Below are positions 8,910-18,477 of a DNA stretch of 64,000 nt, piece by piece. Numbering within the stretch: the first letter of the stretch is position 1; the number at the start of each line of letters is the position of its first letter. Position numbers and translations under genes: made by a program. Source of the DNA: JAAYHV01 sp964400515 (GTDB lineage Bacteria; Bacillota; Clostridia; Peptostreptococcales; Anaerovoracaceae); the NCBI GenBank assembly GCA_964400515.1, contig CAYNTJ010000001.1:1-64000 (forward strand), written 5' to 3'. The notes beneath the pieces are model-generated. The model searched no databases and was not told where the DNA came from. It was given only the letters and a program-made list of their open reading frames with translations.

Positions 8910-11624
8910 TTATTTTTTTATTTCCACCATATGGAAGCATTCAATTATATCATCTATTTTAATATCATTGTAGTTTTCAATTCCGATACCACATTCATAT
9001 CCCTGATTAACTTCCTTGGCGTCATCCTTAAATCTCTTAAGAGATGATATCTTGCCCTCATGGATAACTATTCCGTCCCTTACAAGTCTTACCTCGGCAT
9101 TTCTTACAACTTTGCCTTCAGTTACATAGGCACCGCCTATTATTCCTATATTCGGAACCTTGAAAGTTTCCCTGATCTTAACCTTGCCTAATACTTCTTC
9201 CTTATATTCAGGGTCCAGCATACCAATCATGGCATTTTCGACATCATCTATAATATCGTAGATAACCCTATATGTTCTTATTTCCACATCGTCCTTATCT
9301 GCCATATTTATTACCGCAGTGGTAGGCCTTACATTGAAACCGATTATTATGGCATTTGAAGTTCCTGCCAGCATTACATCCGATTCAGTAACGGTACCTA
9401 CTCCCGTATGGATAATATTTACTTTTACCTTATCATTTGATAATTTTTCCAATGAGCTTACAATAGCACCCACTGAACCTTGGACATCACCTTTGATAAT
9501 TAGGTTTAATTCCTTAACTTCGCCTTCCTGTATCTGAGTAAACAGCTTCTCTAAAGTAGTGCTGGCATTTCTTGCCAATACCTCTTCCCTTTGTTTGCTC
9601 TTTCTGTTTTCGGCGATTTCTCTGGCTGTTCTGTCTTCCTTGGTCACATTGAACTCATCTCCGGCCAAAGGCACATCAGTTAATCCTAATATTTCCACAG
9701 CTGTTGCAGGTCCTGCCTTCTTAATGGTTTCTCCCTTATAGTTTGTCATAAGTCTTATCTTACCCGAACAAACACCGGCAACCAAACTGTCTCCAGAATT
9801 TATTGTACCATTGGTAACCAGTAAAGTAGCTATAGGCCCCTTTGCTTTATCAAGTCTGGCTTCTATTACAGTACCCATTGCCAACCTATTTGGATTAGCC
9901 TTAAGCTCTAATACCTCTGCCTGTAATAATATCATTTCCAGAAGATTAACAATTCCTTCTCCTGATTTTGCAGATACAGGTACAGCAATTACATCACCGC
10001 CCCAATCTTCCACCAGTATTCCGTGTTCCGTCAAATCCTGCTTTACTCTGTCAGGATTAGCTCCCGGTTTATCCATCTTATTTATTGCAACAATAATAGG
10101 CACTCCTGCCGCTTTAGCATGACTAATGGATTCTACGGTTTGTGGTTTTACGCTGTCATCAGCAGCCACAACCAGCACTGCAATATCTGTTACATGAGCT
10201 CCTCTGGCCCTCATTGCCGTGAAAGCTTCATGTCCCGGAGTATCCAAAAATACTATTTTTTGTCCGTTAATATTTACTTCCGAAGCTCCTATATGTTGGG
10301 TAATACCCCCGGATTCACTGGAAGTTACATTTGTTTTTCTAATGGCATCAAGCAGTGATGTTTTACCATGGTCAACGTGTCCCATTACAGTTATTATTGG
10401 TGGTCTTGTCTGAAGATCCTTTTCGGTATCTTCAAAGCTTTCTATGCCCAATTCCTCTTCAGCCTCTTGCACATTGCCTATTACAACTTCTATTCCCAAA
10501 TCATCTGCTATTATTTGCACTATGTCCCCATCCAAATTTTGGTTTATGGTTGCCATAATACCCTGCTTCATCAAGCTCATAATTACAGTTGATGCAGAAA
10601 GCTCAGTTTGTTCACAAAATCCCGCAACGGTAATAGGTACATTTATTACTATAGTACCTTCCGGCAAAGTTTCTTCAATAGGAATATTTTCCGTTTCCAA
10701 ACCCTTTGGCTTATTCTTTCTTTTATGCTTAACCTGTTTCTCTAAGGATCTCTCTTCAAAATACTTTTTAGGCTTAGGAGCTCCATTTTCAAGCTTCGCA
10801 AATTTATTTCTTTCTTTGTCCTTGCCTTTAGTGTCATTTTTTACAACTTTTTTGCTAGGCTTAACCTCGATTTTTTCCTTTACATCACCATCATTCCTAG
10901 GCCTCCTAGGTGCAGGTCTTCTGTCTTTAGAATCATCGGCATCCTTATCTTTAAAATATGGAGGTTTATTATCCCTGTAGTTTCTGTTTGGTTTTTCTCC
11001 GGGCTTGCTGGTTTTATAATCCTTATTGCGATTATCCCTATTATCCGGCCTTTTATTATCCCTATTATCCGGCCTTTTATTATCCCTGTTAAATTCTTTT
11101 CTCTCAGGCTTTCTCTCAGGCCTATTATCTGTCCTCTTCTCAACCTTTTTTTCTTCAGGCTTAGGCTGTTTAGTGGAATCAAAAACCTTTTTGAATCTCA
11201 TAGGTTTATTCGGAGCATTTTTATACTCTTCCTCGGGGTTTTTAACAGCTTCTTTTTTTTCTACCGCTTCCTTTGGCTTTGTTTCCTTTGCTTCGACCTT
11301 CTCTTCTTTTTTAGGTCTATTGTCAAAATCAGCAGGAATAACAGGTTTGCCCACAGGAGGTTTTGCTCTGTTAAAGGTTTCCTCGTTGATTATTGGCTTA
11401 CCCATAGGTACTTTCTTAGGGGATACTCTGCCAGTATTTTTGCCGGCGCCGTTTCCCTCAATATGCTCTATACCTTCAATGAATTTCTTTACTTTAACTG
11501 CGTCATTTTCATTAATAGTGCTCATATGACTGCTGGCTTCAATCCCCATTGAATGCACCTTTTCCAAAAGGTCTTTGCTTGACATATTAAGTTCCTTTGC
11601 TAAATTATGAATTTTTATTGACAT
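8910..11624 (-). CDS. infB: Translation initiation factor IF-2
   Basis: IF-2 is the GTPase that brings fMet-tRNA to the 30S subunit and drives subunit joining. Residues 1-55 form the first IF2-N domain. A long, charged, Pro/Lys/Arg-rich linker (about 60-310) includes the repeated DNRDNKRP units. A second IF2-N domain lies at about 322-382. The G domain has GHVDHGKT at 415-422, DTPGHEA and NKMDKPGANP. The C-terminal tRNA-binding domains follow, giving 904 residues. The start has AGGAGGATATTCTT ahead of ATG. Confidence 0.98.
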   Translation of the reverse strand: MSIKIHNLAKELNMSSKDLLEKVHSMGIEASSHMSTINENDAVKVKKFIEGIEHIEGNGAGKNTGRVSPKKVPMGKPIINEETFNRAKPPVGKPVIPADFDNRPKKEEKVEAKETKPKEAVEKKEAVKNPEEEYKNAPNKPMRFKKVFDSTKQPKPEEKKVEKRTDNRPERKPERKEFNRDNKRPDNRDNKRPDNRDNRNKDYKTSKPGEKPNRNYRDNKPPYFKDKDADDSKDRRPAPRRPRNDGDVKEKIEVKPSKKVVKNDTKGKDKERNKFAKLENGAPKPKKYFEERSLEKQVKHKRKNKPKGLETENIPIEETLPEGTIVINVPITVAGFCEQTELSASTVIMSLMKQGIMATINQNLDGDIVQIIADDLGIEVVIGNVQEAEEELGIESFEDTEKDLQTRPPIITVMGHVDHGKTSLLDAIRKTNVTSSESGGITQHIGASEVNINGQKIVFLDTPGHEAFTAMRARGAHVTDIAVLVVAADDSVKPQTVESISHAKAAGVPIIVAINKMDKPGANPDRVKQDLTEHGILVEDWGGDVIAVPVSAKSGEGIVNLLEMILLQAEVLELKANPNRLAMGTVIEARLDKAKGPIATLLVTNGTINSGDSLVAGVCSGKIRLMTNYKGETIKKAGPATAVEILGLTDVPLAGDEFNVTKEDRTAREIAENRKSKQREEVLARNASTTLEKLFTQIQEGEVKELNLIIKGDVQGSVGAIVSSLEKLSNDKVKVNIIHTGVGTVTESDVMLAGTSNAIIIGFNVRPTTAVINMADKDDVEIRTYRVIYDIIDDVENAMIGMLDPEYKEEVLGKVKIRETFKVPNIGIIGGAYVTEGKVVRNAEVRLVRDGIVIHEGKISSLKRFKDDAKEVNQGYECGIGIENYNDIKIDDIIECFHMVEIKK

Positions 11625-11694
11625 AAGAATATCCTCCTTTCGATATTTTTGTAGTTTGTTAATTTTTTCATTTTGTTTTCTCTGTTAAAAATAG

Positions 11695-11970
11695 CTAACA
11701 CTCCTTATCTTCTAAGGTTAATTCTTCCACAACCTTATTTATCGCTTCCTCATTAAAATTAGTCTTAAAACATCTGTTAAATGCTTTCTTTTTCACAGCC
11801 GTTTTAATACATTCGCAATTATCGCAAAGGTATACCCCTCTGCCTTTTGCTTTACCCGTTCTGTCCACTTCAAGATTGCCTTCATAAAATGCTACTCTGA
11901 CCATATCATTTTTAGGTTTTTTTTCCTGGCATCCTATACATGTTCTCATAGGAATTTTCTTGATTGACAT
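11695..11970 (-). CDS. ylxR: YlxR (RnpM) RNA-binding protein
   Basis: YlxR is a small nucleic-acid-binding protein, reported as a modulator of RNase P. The family signature is RTCIGCQEKK (9-18), GRGVYLCDNC near residue 45, and a basic C-terminus with AFNRCF. It is 91 residues and sits directly after nusA. In many Firmicutes a YlxQ/L7Ae gene follows before infB; here only 70 non-coding bases remain. Confidence 0.93.
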   Translation of the reverse strand: MSIKKIPMRTCIGCQEKKPKNDMVRVAFYEGNLEVDRTGKAKGRGVYLCDNCECIKTAVKKKAFNRCFKTNFNEEAINKVVEELTLEDKEC

Positions 11971-13065
11971 TTATTCTATTTCCTCCGACTCTTCGTCAAC
12001 ATCTTCAAAAGACTCAAAATCAAAATCACTTTCTTCCAGTTGTTCTCTGCTTTTAATATCTATTTTCCAGCCACTTACCCTTGCCGCTAATCTAACATTT
12101 TGGCCTTCTCTTCCTATTGCCAATGACAATTGATGCTCGGGTACCACTACGGTTGCCGCCTTGTCTTCTATTGATATGTAAACTTCCTCAACCTTAGCAG
12201 GACTTAAAACATTCTTAATTAGAATTTCCGGGTCATCGTTCCATACGATTATATCTATTTTTTCTCCGAAAAGCTCATCCACTACATTTTGTACCCTTGA
12301 ACCCCTGTTACCAACACATGCTCCCACAGGATCCACATTTTCATCATGGGACATAACAGCTAGCTTGGTTCTTGAACCGGCTTCCCTGGCTATTCCCATA
12401 ATTTCCACTGTGCCATCGGCAATTTCCGGAACTTCAAGTTCAAACAGCTTTTTAACAAGACCCGGATGTGATCTTGATAAAAATATTTGAGGACCTCTTG
12501 TGGTTCTCTTTACGTCCATAACATAAACCTTTATATCTTCATTTACCTTAAGTCTTTCCCCGGGAACCTGCTCAGATGCAGATAAAATACCGTCAGTATC
12601 TCCTATGGTTAAAAACACCGTCTGATTACTTATTCTTTCAACCCTTGCAGATACTATTTCCCCTTGCTTATTTACAAAGTCATCATAAGCATTACCTCTT
12701 TCGGCTTCTCTTATTTTTTGTACCACAACCTGCTTTGCGGTTTGTGCCGCAATTCTTCCAAAATCCCTAGGTTCCACCTGATATTCTATAACATCACCGA
12801 TTTGATATCTTGAGTCATAGGAAAGGGCTTCTTCAATGGAAACTTCCATCATTTCATCCATAACCTCTTCCACAACATCTTTTCTCATAAGTACGGCAAT
12901 CTCTCCGTTCTCATTATCTACTACAACTCTGACATTTTGGTAAGCACCATAGTTCTTTTTGTATGCCAAAACCAAAGCAGTCTCTATTGCTTCAATTATC
13001 TCATCCTTTGATATGTGCTTTTCTTTTTCCAAATCATTTAACGCTTTTATGAATTCAACGTTCAT
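11971..13065 (-). CDS. nusA: Transcription termination/antitermination factor NusA
   Basis: NusA binds RNA polymerase and modulates pausing, termination and antitermination. The N-terminal polymerase-binding domain, the S1 domain (about 130-200, with GEIVSARVERIS) and two KH domains (GNRGSRVQNVVDEL and AIGREGQNVRLAARV) are visible. It has 364 residues and no C-terminal acidic repeats, as expected for Firmicutes. The start follows AGGAGGAAAAA, ten bases after the rimP stop. Confidence 0.97.
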   Translation of the reverse strand: MNVEFIKALNDLEKEKHISKDEIIEAIETALVLAYKKNYGAYQNVRVVVDNENGEIAVLMRKDVVEEVMDEMMEVSIEEALSYDSRYQIGDVIEYQVEPRDFGRIAAQTAKQVVVQKIREAERGNAYDDFVNKQGEIVSARVERISNQTVFLTIGDTDGILSASEQVPGERLKVNEDIKVYVMDVKRTTRGPQIFLSRSHPGLVKKLFELEVPEIADGTVEIMGIAREAGSRTKLAVMSHDENVDPVGACVGNRGSRVQNVVDELFGEKIDIIVWNDDPEILIKNVLSPAKVEEVYISIEDKAATVVVPEHQLSLAIGREGQNVRLAARVSGWKIDIKSREQLEESDFDFESFEDVDEESEEIE

Positions 13066-13074
13066 TTTTTCCTC

Positions 13075-13554
13075 CTAAAAAACTATAGCTAAATTTATCT
13101 TTGCAATCATTGCCTTGGGCAATTCCATTGTCTTATCATCCACTTTAACCACAACATTACCGTTGATGAGCCCCATAAGCTCACCTGTTATCTCTTTCCT
13201 GTTGTCAAGAGCCTTGTATAACTTAATCTCCACTATTTCGCCGCTGAATCTATCAAAATCCTTATCGTTTATAAGTTCTCTGTCCATTCCCGGGGATGAA
13301 ACCTCCAAATAGTAATTTTGCTCTATTAGGTCAAGCTCATCTAGTTTCGTGCTTAAATATTTTGAAACCTCTTCACAATCAGAAGTTCCGACATATTTTT
13401 CGGAAGCATCTTGGCGCTTTTCGATAAACACCCTGAGATACCAATCCTTAGCTTCCTTTTTAAATTCCACCTTATATAGCTCTTTGTCGCTGTCCTTTAA
13501 AAATTCTTCTGTTATTTCAATTACTTTATCTTTTACATTTATTCCCTTTGCCAT
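13075..13554 (-). CDS. rimP: Ribosome maturation factor RimP
   Basis: RimP acts in 30S assembly and is the usual first gene of the nusA-infB operon. EVSSPGMDRELINDKDFDRF is the family signature, followed by the Sm-like C-terminal domain. The ATG at 13554 has TGAGG with six bases of spacing. The longer ATG at 13566 would contain this site, so the 159-residue version is chosen. Confidence 0.94.
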   Translation of the reverse strand: MAKGINVKDKVIEITEEFLKDSDKELYKVEFKKEAKDWYLRVFIEKRQDASEKYVGTSDCEEVSKYLSTKLDELDLIEQNYYLEVSSPGMDRELINDKDFDRFSGEIVEIKLYKALDNRKEITGELMGLINGNVVVKVDDKTMELPKAMIAKINLAIVF

Positions 13555-13575
13555 AACATACCTCATATAAAATTC

Positions 13576-13599
13576 AAAGAGTGGGATTCCCCACTCTTT
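13576..13599 (-). terminator. Hairpin between polC and rimP
   Basis: A perfect 10-bp stem (AAAGAGTGGG/CCCACTCTTT) with a 4-base loop lies between the rimP promoter and the rimP start. The tail on the minus strand is GAATTTTAT, a weak T run. It may end part of the polC transcripts and may also act as a leader attenuator. Confidence 0.6.
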
Positions 13600-13623
13600 C
13601 GCTCTGACATATCTTACTGAAAG

Positions 13624-13652
13624 ATTATATCATACCAAACCATTTAAATCAA
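13624..13652 (-). promoter_or_regulatory. Promoter of the rimP-nusA-infB operon
   Basis: On the minus strand TTGATT and TATAAT are separated by 17 bases, with TG one base before the -10. The -10 box is a perfect match. It drives rimP and probably everything down to the wall-polymer genes at 2.9 kb. Confidence 0.85.
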
Positions 13653-13659
13653 CCCTTTT

Positions 13660-16600
13660 TTAGATATCAAAGATTGATATTTGAGCAGAATCGGGTATTC
13701 CCAAAAATACATCGAAACCGTTCAGTTCTTCAATATTTGTACTTGAAAGCTTAGTTCTTACCCTCACATCTTCCAATGTTTTAAAGCTCTCCTTTTCATT
13801 CTCTTCATAAAGGGATAGGGCGGCGGTCTGACCAAGACCACTGATGGCTGCATAAGGCAATCTAATTTTGCCTTCATCAATAGTAAACTTTAAAGCTTGA
13901 GATTTTCCCAACATAGGCGGCAAAAACTCGAATCCTCTGGAATACATCTCATAGGCGACCTCCATAATTGTAACTTCGTCAAGTTCTTTTTTGGTGGCAT
14001 TTTTACCCATTCTTTTTACCTCTTCCATCTTTTCATAGATGGCATCAATACCTTTTAATATTATCTTGGCATTAAAGCTGTCGATTTTTGTGGTAAAATA
14101 TGTGGCATAAAATTCAATGGGATAATATACTTTAAACCAAGCCATCCTAAACGACATCATAACATAGGCTACAGCATGGGCCCTTGGGAACATGTACTGT
14201 ATTCTCTTACATGATTCAATGTACCAATCAGGTACATTGTGCGCCTTCATAATCTCAAGCTGTTCTTCCTTAAGGGGCTTGTTTTTCCTTACATCTTCCA
14301 TTATCTGAAAAGATATGGCATTGTCAATACCCTTTAATATCAAATAGTTCATAATGTCATCCCTAGTGGAAATAACCTCTTTCATGGAAGCTATTCCCTT
14401 TGTTATAAATTCCTGGGCATTATTAAGCCACACATCCGTACCATGGGAAAAGCCGGATATCCTTATAAGCTCGGACATGGTGGTGGGATGTATGTCGTCT
14501 AGCATCTTCCTTACAAAAGAAGTCCCAAACTCCGGTATGGCATAACTTCCATGGGTGAATTTGTAGTCCTTGTTCAGTATATTTAAAGCCTCGGTGCCGT
14601 TGAAAATACTCATAACTTTTTTATCACTTAAATCAATGGAAAGGGGATCTACTCCCGTCAAATCCTGCAAATATCTTATCATTGAAGGAATATCATGACC
14701 CAGTATATCCAGCTTTAGCAGATTCTTTTCGATTTTATGGTAATCAAAATGTGTTGTAATTATATCCGTATCTGTGGCATTGGCGGGATGCTGCACAGGA
14801 CAAAAATCATATATTTCCTTATCTTCCGGTACAATTATAATGCCTCCGGGATGCTGCCCCGTTGTTCTCTTTACCCCTTGACACCCAAGCTTTAGCCTGT
14901 CCACATCATATTTATTGAATTCGTAGTTATTATCCTCCAGATAATGCATTACATAGCCGTAGGCCGTCTTATCAGCTATTGTGGCCACCGTTCCTGCTTT
15001 AAACACATTATTCTCACCAAATATTTCTCCCACATATTTATGGGCGGTACTCTGATATTCTCCTGCAAAATTCAAGTCTATATCAGGTTCTTTATTACCC
15101 GTAAATCCCAAAAATGTAGCAAAAGGTATATTATACCCGTCTTTGTTTAATGCTTCTCCGCATTCAGGGCAATTCATATCCGGCATATCCACACCACAAT
15201 CATATTCGTTTAGATCCCCCCACTCAATGTATTTGCATTTCGGACAAATATAGTGGGGGTTAAGGGGATTTACCTCAGTGATTCCTGCCATAGTAGCAGC
15301 AAAAGAAGAACCCACAGAGCCTCTGCTTCCCACCAAATAGCCGTCCTCCAAGGATTTATTAACAAGCATCTGGGCAGAAACATACATTACCGCATAGCCA
15401 TGGTTTATTATGGAGTTAAGCTCAGTCTCCAATCGCTCATTAATAACCTCGGGCAATGGATTCCCATAAATCTTATGGGCGTTATTAATACAAGTATTCC
15501 TTAGGGTTTCATCTGCTCCTTTTATTTTAGGAGGAAATTTGTCATTGGCTATCGGCATAACATCCTCTATCATTTCAGCAATTTTATTGGTATTGGTTAT
15601 AACCACTTCAACAGCCCTGTCTTCTCCTAAATATTCAAATTCCTTAAGCATTTCTTCGGTGGTTCTAAAATATAGGCCCTTGCTGTTTGATTCCTTATAG
15701 CCAATACCGCTCATTATTATATTTCTGAATATATATGAATCCTCATCAAAATAGTGGGAATCAGTGGTTGCCACCGTCAATTTCCCAAGCCTATCTCCTA
15801 TTTCCAATATTTTTTTATTAAAATCCATTAATTCATCTATGGATTTTACCATTCCTTTTCTTATCATGAAAGAATTATTCACCAATGGCTGTATTTCCAT
15901 ATAATCGTAATAGTCTGCTATCTTTAATATTTCTTCCATAGGCATATTGGATGTAACAGCCCTAAAGACTTCTCCTGCCTCACAAGCTCCCCCCAGAATT
16001 AAACCTTCCCTTAGTTCATTCAATACGGATTTGGGAATTCTGGGTCTTTTATAGAAATAGTCAAGGTGGGAATACGACACAAGCTTATATAAGTTCCTGA
16101 GCCCCTGCTGATTTTTTGCAAGAATTATTATATGATTTGTACCACGTTTCTTGTAATCTATACTTCCATCCTGTGATATGGCATCCTTATCATCATACAA
16201 ATAACCTTCCAGTCCATATATCACCTTAATTTCTTTACCCTTTTTTAAGAGTTTTTCTCTTATATTTGCAGCATCGGGGAAGGCCTGAACTACACCGTGA
16301 TCAGTTATTGCCACAGCCTTATGCCCCCAATCAGCAGCAGTTTTTATCAACTCAGTAATATCATTAAATCCATCATTATCGCTCATCTTAGTATGAACAT
16401 GCAGTTCAACTCTTCTACCTATCCTACATTCGTCTTTCCTTAAGTCCGTCTCCGTTTTATTAATTTTATTTGCCATAATAACTAGGGATTTCTCATATTC
16501 ATCAAACTTTATATCACCATTTACAAGAAGTGTATCCCCTTCTTTTATGAGTTCATCCAATTCTTTGAATTTCTCACTGCTTAAAAAAAGCTTACAGCAA

Positions 16601-17424
16601 AATGAGGTCTTCTTATCCGTTAAAAGTATGTTGAAAATAATCCTGCCGGATTTTATTGCAGTGCCGCTTTTATGAAAAACCAAGCCTTTGATATTAATTT
16701 TTGTCATACTTTCCCTAAGTTCGGTGAGGGGTACTATTTCTCCCGTTATTTCACCTCCCACCAGAAAATTGCCAATGGCAGGTTTATCTGTCATTCTTGT
16801 CCTTTTTGAAAATGATGATTTAGAAGACTTAATATCTTTGGTAGCACCTTTAATTCTTACTTCATTTAGAGCTTTCTTTTCAAGCTCTTCTTCCTCCAGC
16901 TTATACTCTTTTATCTTTCTTGTGGTATCTTCACATAAATTAAACCTAATATTATATGACAAATTAAGTCTTTCTTCTATCTCTTTTTCTATTTTACTTG
17001 CTATGCTTTTATTAAGTCTTTGGGTATTCACCTCACCAACTGATTTTATTACCATGTTCTCATCGAATACATCTATGTCATTTGTTCTAATAAATCTCAG
17101 TAAATATTTATCATTACTTTTTAAACTATCTGACATGTATGGTATATATGTCTTTATGGCTTCCAAATCACTTATCACCATATCATCGTATTCGTATTTT
17201 ATTACCACATCCTTAATGTGATCAGAACTGTTTAGTATTTTATATTTTAAGAATTTGTGGGAATCATATGGTAAAACAAAATTGAGCCTAATGTTCAAAT
17301 TTATAATTAGACTCTTTTTATCTATATATGAATCCTCAATCCTTAGATAAAGTTTACTTTCGTTTATATTAAATTTTTCCCCTAAGTTCTTCCAATCAAT
17401 TAAATCGTAAATAAATCTTTCCAT
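13660..17424 (-). CDS. polC: DNA polymerase III alpha subunit, PolC type, without exonuclease domain
   Basis: This is the main replicative polymerase of low-GC Gram-positives. Residues 1-210 are the N-terminal domain and 215-325 the OB fold. A PHP domain runs from RRVELHVHTKMS at 338 to about 560. The PolC zinc finger has Cys727, 730, 743, 752 and 755, and the polymerase Asp residues are in EPDIDLNFAGEYQ (781, 783) and LLKLDILG (906). The end, QISIF, is a clamp-binding motif. The roughly 180-residue DEDDh exonuclease normally inserted in the PHP domain is absent: residues 405-430 are a short linker. This accounts for 1254 residues against the usual 1430 or so. Confidence 0.95.
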   Translation of the reverse strand: MERFIYDLIDWKNLGEKFNINESKLYLRIEDSYIDKKSLIINLNIRLNFVLPYDSHKFLKYKILNSSDHIKDVVIKYEYDDMVISDLEAIKTYIPYMSDSLKSNDKYLLRFIRTNDIDVFDENMVIKSVGEVNTQRLNKSIASKIEKEIEERLNLSYNIRFNLCEDTTRKIKEYKLEEEELEKKALNEVRIKGATKDIKSSKSSFSKRTRMTDKPAIGNFLVGGEITGEIVPLTELRESMTKINIKGLVFHKSGTAIKSGRIIFNILLTDKKTSFCCKLFLSSEKFKELDELIKEGDTLLVNGDIKFDEYEKSLVIMANKINKTETDLRKDECRIGRRVELHVHTKMSDNDGFNDITELIKTAADWGHKAVAITDHGVVQAFPDAANIREKLLKKGKEIKVIYGLEGYLYDDKDAISQDGSIDYKKRGTNHIIILAKNQQGLRNLYKLVSYSHLDYFYKRPRIPKSVLNELREGLILGGACEAGEVFRAVTSNMPMEEILKIADYYDYMEIQPLVNNSFMIRKGMVKSIDELMDFNKKILEIGDRLGKLTVATTDSHYFDEDSYIFRNIIMSGIGYKESNSKGLYFRTTEEMLKEFEYLGEDRAVEVVITNTNKIAEMIEDVMPIANDKFPPKIKGADETLRNTCINNAHKIYGNPLPEVINERLETELNSIINHGYAVMYVSAQMLVNKSLEDGYLVGSRGSVGSSFAATMAGITEVNPLNPHYICPKCKYIEWGDLNEYDCGVDMPDMNCPECGEALNKDGYNIPFATFLGFTGNKEPDIDLNFAGEYQSTAHKYVGEIFGENNVFKAGTVATIADKTAYGYVMHYLEDNNYEFNKYDVDRLKLGCQGVKRTTGQHPGGIIIVPEDKEIYDFCPVQHPANATDTDIITTHFDYHKIEKNLLKLDILGHDIPSMIRYLQDLTGVDPLSIDLSDKKVMSIFNGTEALNILNKDYKFTHGSYAIPEFGTSFVRKMLDDIHPTTMSELIRISGFSHGTDVWLNNAQEFITKGIASMKEVISTRDDIMNYLILKGIDNAISFQIMEDVRKNKPLKEEQLEIMKAHNVPDWYIESCKRIQYMFPRAHAVAYVMMSFRMAWFKVYYPIEFYATYFTTKIDSFNAKIILKGIDAIYEKMEEVKRMGKNATKKELDEVTIMEVAYEMYSRGFEFLPPMLGKSQALKFTIDEGKIRLPYAAISGLGQTAALSLYEENEKESFKTLEDVRVRTKLSSTNIEELNGFDVFLGIPDSAQISIFDI

Positions 17425-17425
17425 C

Positions 17426-18469
17426 CTAATCCTTTTCTATTATGTCCATTAACTCACTTACTATGTTTTTCTCATCAACAGTCTTGATTATCTCACCCTT
17501 AGCAAATATTATTCCTTTTCCATTGCCACCCGCAACGCCGTAATCAGCTTCTCTGGCTTCTCCCGGTCCGTTTACTATACAGCCCATAACAGCCACCTTT
17601 AAAGGTCTTCTAGTTTCCATGGATTCAAGTCTTGCCTCTATGTCATTTGCAAGGGCTTCCAAATCTATTTTTGTTCTTCCGCAGGTAGGGCATGATATAA
17701 GCTCAATGTTCTTTTTCCTAAGACCTACCGTTTCCAGTATTTCCTTTGCCAGTCTTACTTCCTTAACAGGGTCAGCGGTAAGGGAAACCCTCATGGTATC
17801 TCCAATACCCGCCAAAAGCAGACTCCCTATTCCTATGGAGGATTTTATCATTCCGCTTTTCAATGTTCCGGATTCCGTTATTCCGATGTGAAGCGGGTAT
17901 TTGATTCTTTCTTTTATCAAAAGATGACTTTCGTAATTCATTTTTACATCAGAAGATTTGATTGATAAAACCAAATTATCATAATCAAAATTTTCGATTT
18001 CCGCCAGTGTTTTTATGGCACTTTCAACTATTCCCTCCTTTGTGACTCCGCCGTATTTATGCAGGATTTCTTTTTCCAATGAACCGGAATTAACTCCTAC
18101 TCTGATGGGAATATTCTTCTTTTTAGCAAAATTTACTACTTTCCTTAAATTTTCCTTATCTCCTATATTGCCGGGGTTTATCCTTATTTTATCAGCACCG
18201 TATTCCATTGCCATTATTGCCAATTTATAATCAAAATGTATATCCGCCACCAAAGGCATTTCTGTTTTTTCTCTAATGGACTTTAATGCCTCCGCAGCTT
18301 CAATATCGGGTATGGCGATTCTGACAATCTCACATCCCGCAGCTTCAAGCTCATTTATTTGCATAAGCAATTCGCTTCTGTTTTTTGAATTGACATTGGT
18401 CATGGACTGTATTGATACAGGTGCTCCTCCGCCAATTTTAATATTTCTACATAATATTTGTTTAGTCAT
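17426..18469 (-). CDS. ispG: 4-hydroxy-3-methylbut-2-en-1-yl diphosphate synthase
   Basis: IspG (GcpE) carries out the sixth step of the MEP pathway using a [4Fe-4S] cluster. The cluster Cys residues are in LISCPTCGRT and GCIVNGPGEA. IGGGAPVSIQSMTN near the N-terminus and VADIHFDYKLA are conserved. The ATG at 18469 has TTGAGG six bases upstream; this site overlaps the rseP stop. It lies between rseP and polC in a common clostridial order. Confidence 0.96.
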   Translation of the reverse strand: MTKQILCRNIKIGGGAPVSIQSMTNVNSKNRSELLMQINELEAAGCEIVRIAIPDIEAAEALKSIREKTEMPLVADIHFDYKLAIMAMEYGADKIRINPGNIGDKENLRKVVNFAKKKNIPIRVGVNSGSLEKEILHKYGGVTKEGIVESAIKTLAEIENFDYDNLVLSIKSSDVKMNYESHLLIKERIKYPLHIGITESGTLKSGMIKSSIGIGSLLLAGIGDTMRVSLTADPVKEVRLAKEILETVGLRKKNIELISCPTCGRTKIDLEALANDIEARLESMETRRPLKVAVMGCIVNGPGEAREADYGVAGGNGKGIIFAKGEIIKTVDEKNIVSELMDIIEKD

Positions 18470-18477
18470 AATAATCC

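Noticed and set aside
10444..10980. 178-residue plus-strand frame opposite infB, and a second at 11026-11529
   Set aside because: They are antisense shadows of the repetitive, Lys/Pro-rich IF-2 linker; composition is low-complexity Ser/Leu and there are no start signals.
11625..11673. 18-codon frame (MKKLTNYKNIERR) overlapping the infB start
   Set aside because: No convincing ribosome-binding site, very short, and it simply spans the infB Shine-Dalgarno region.
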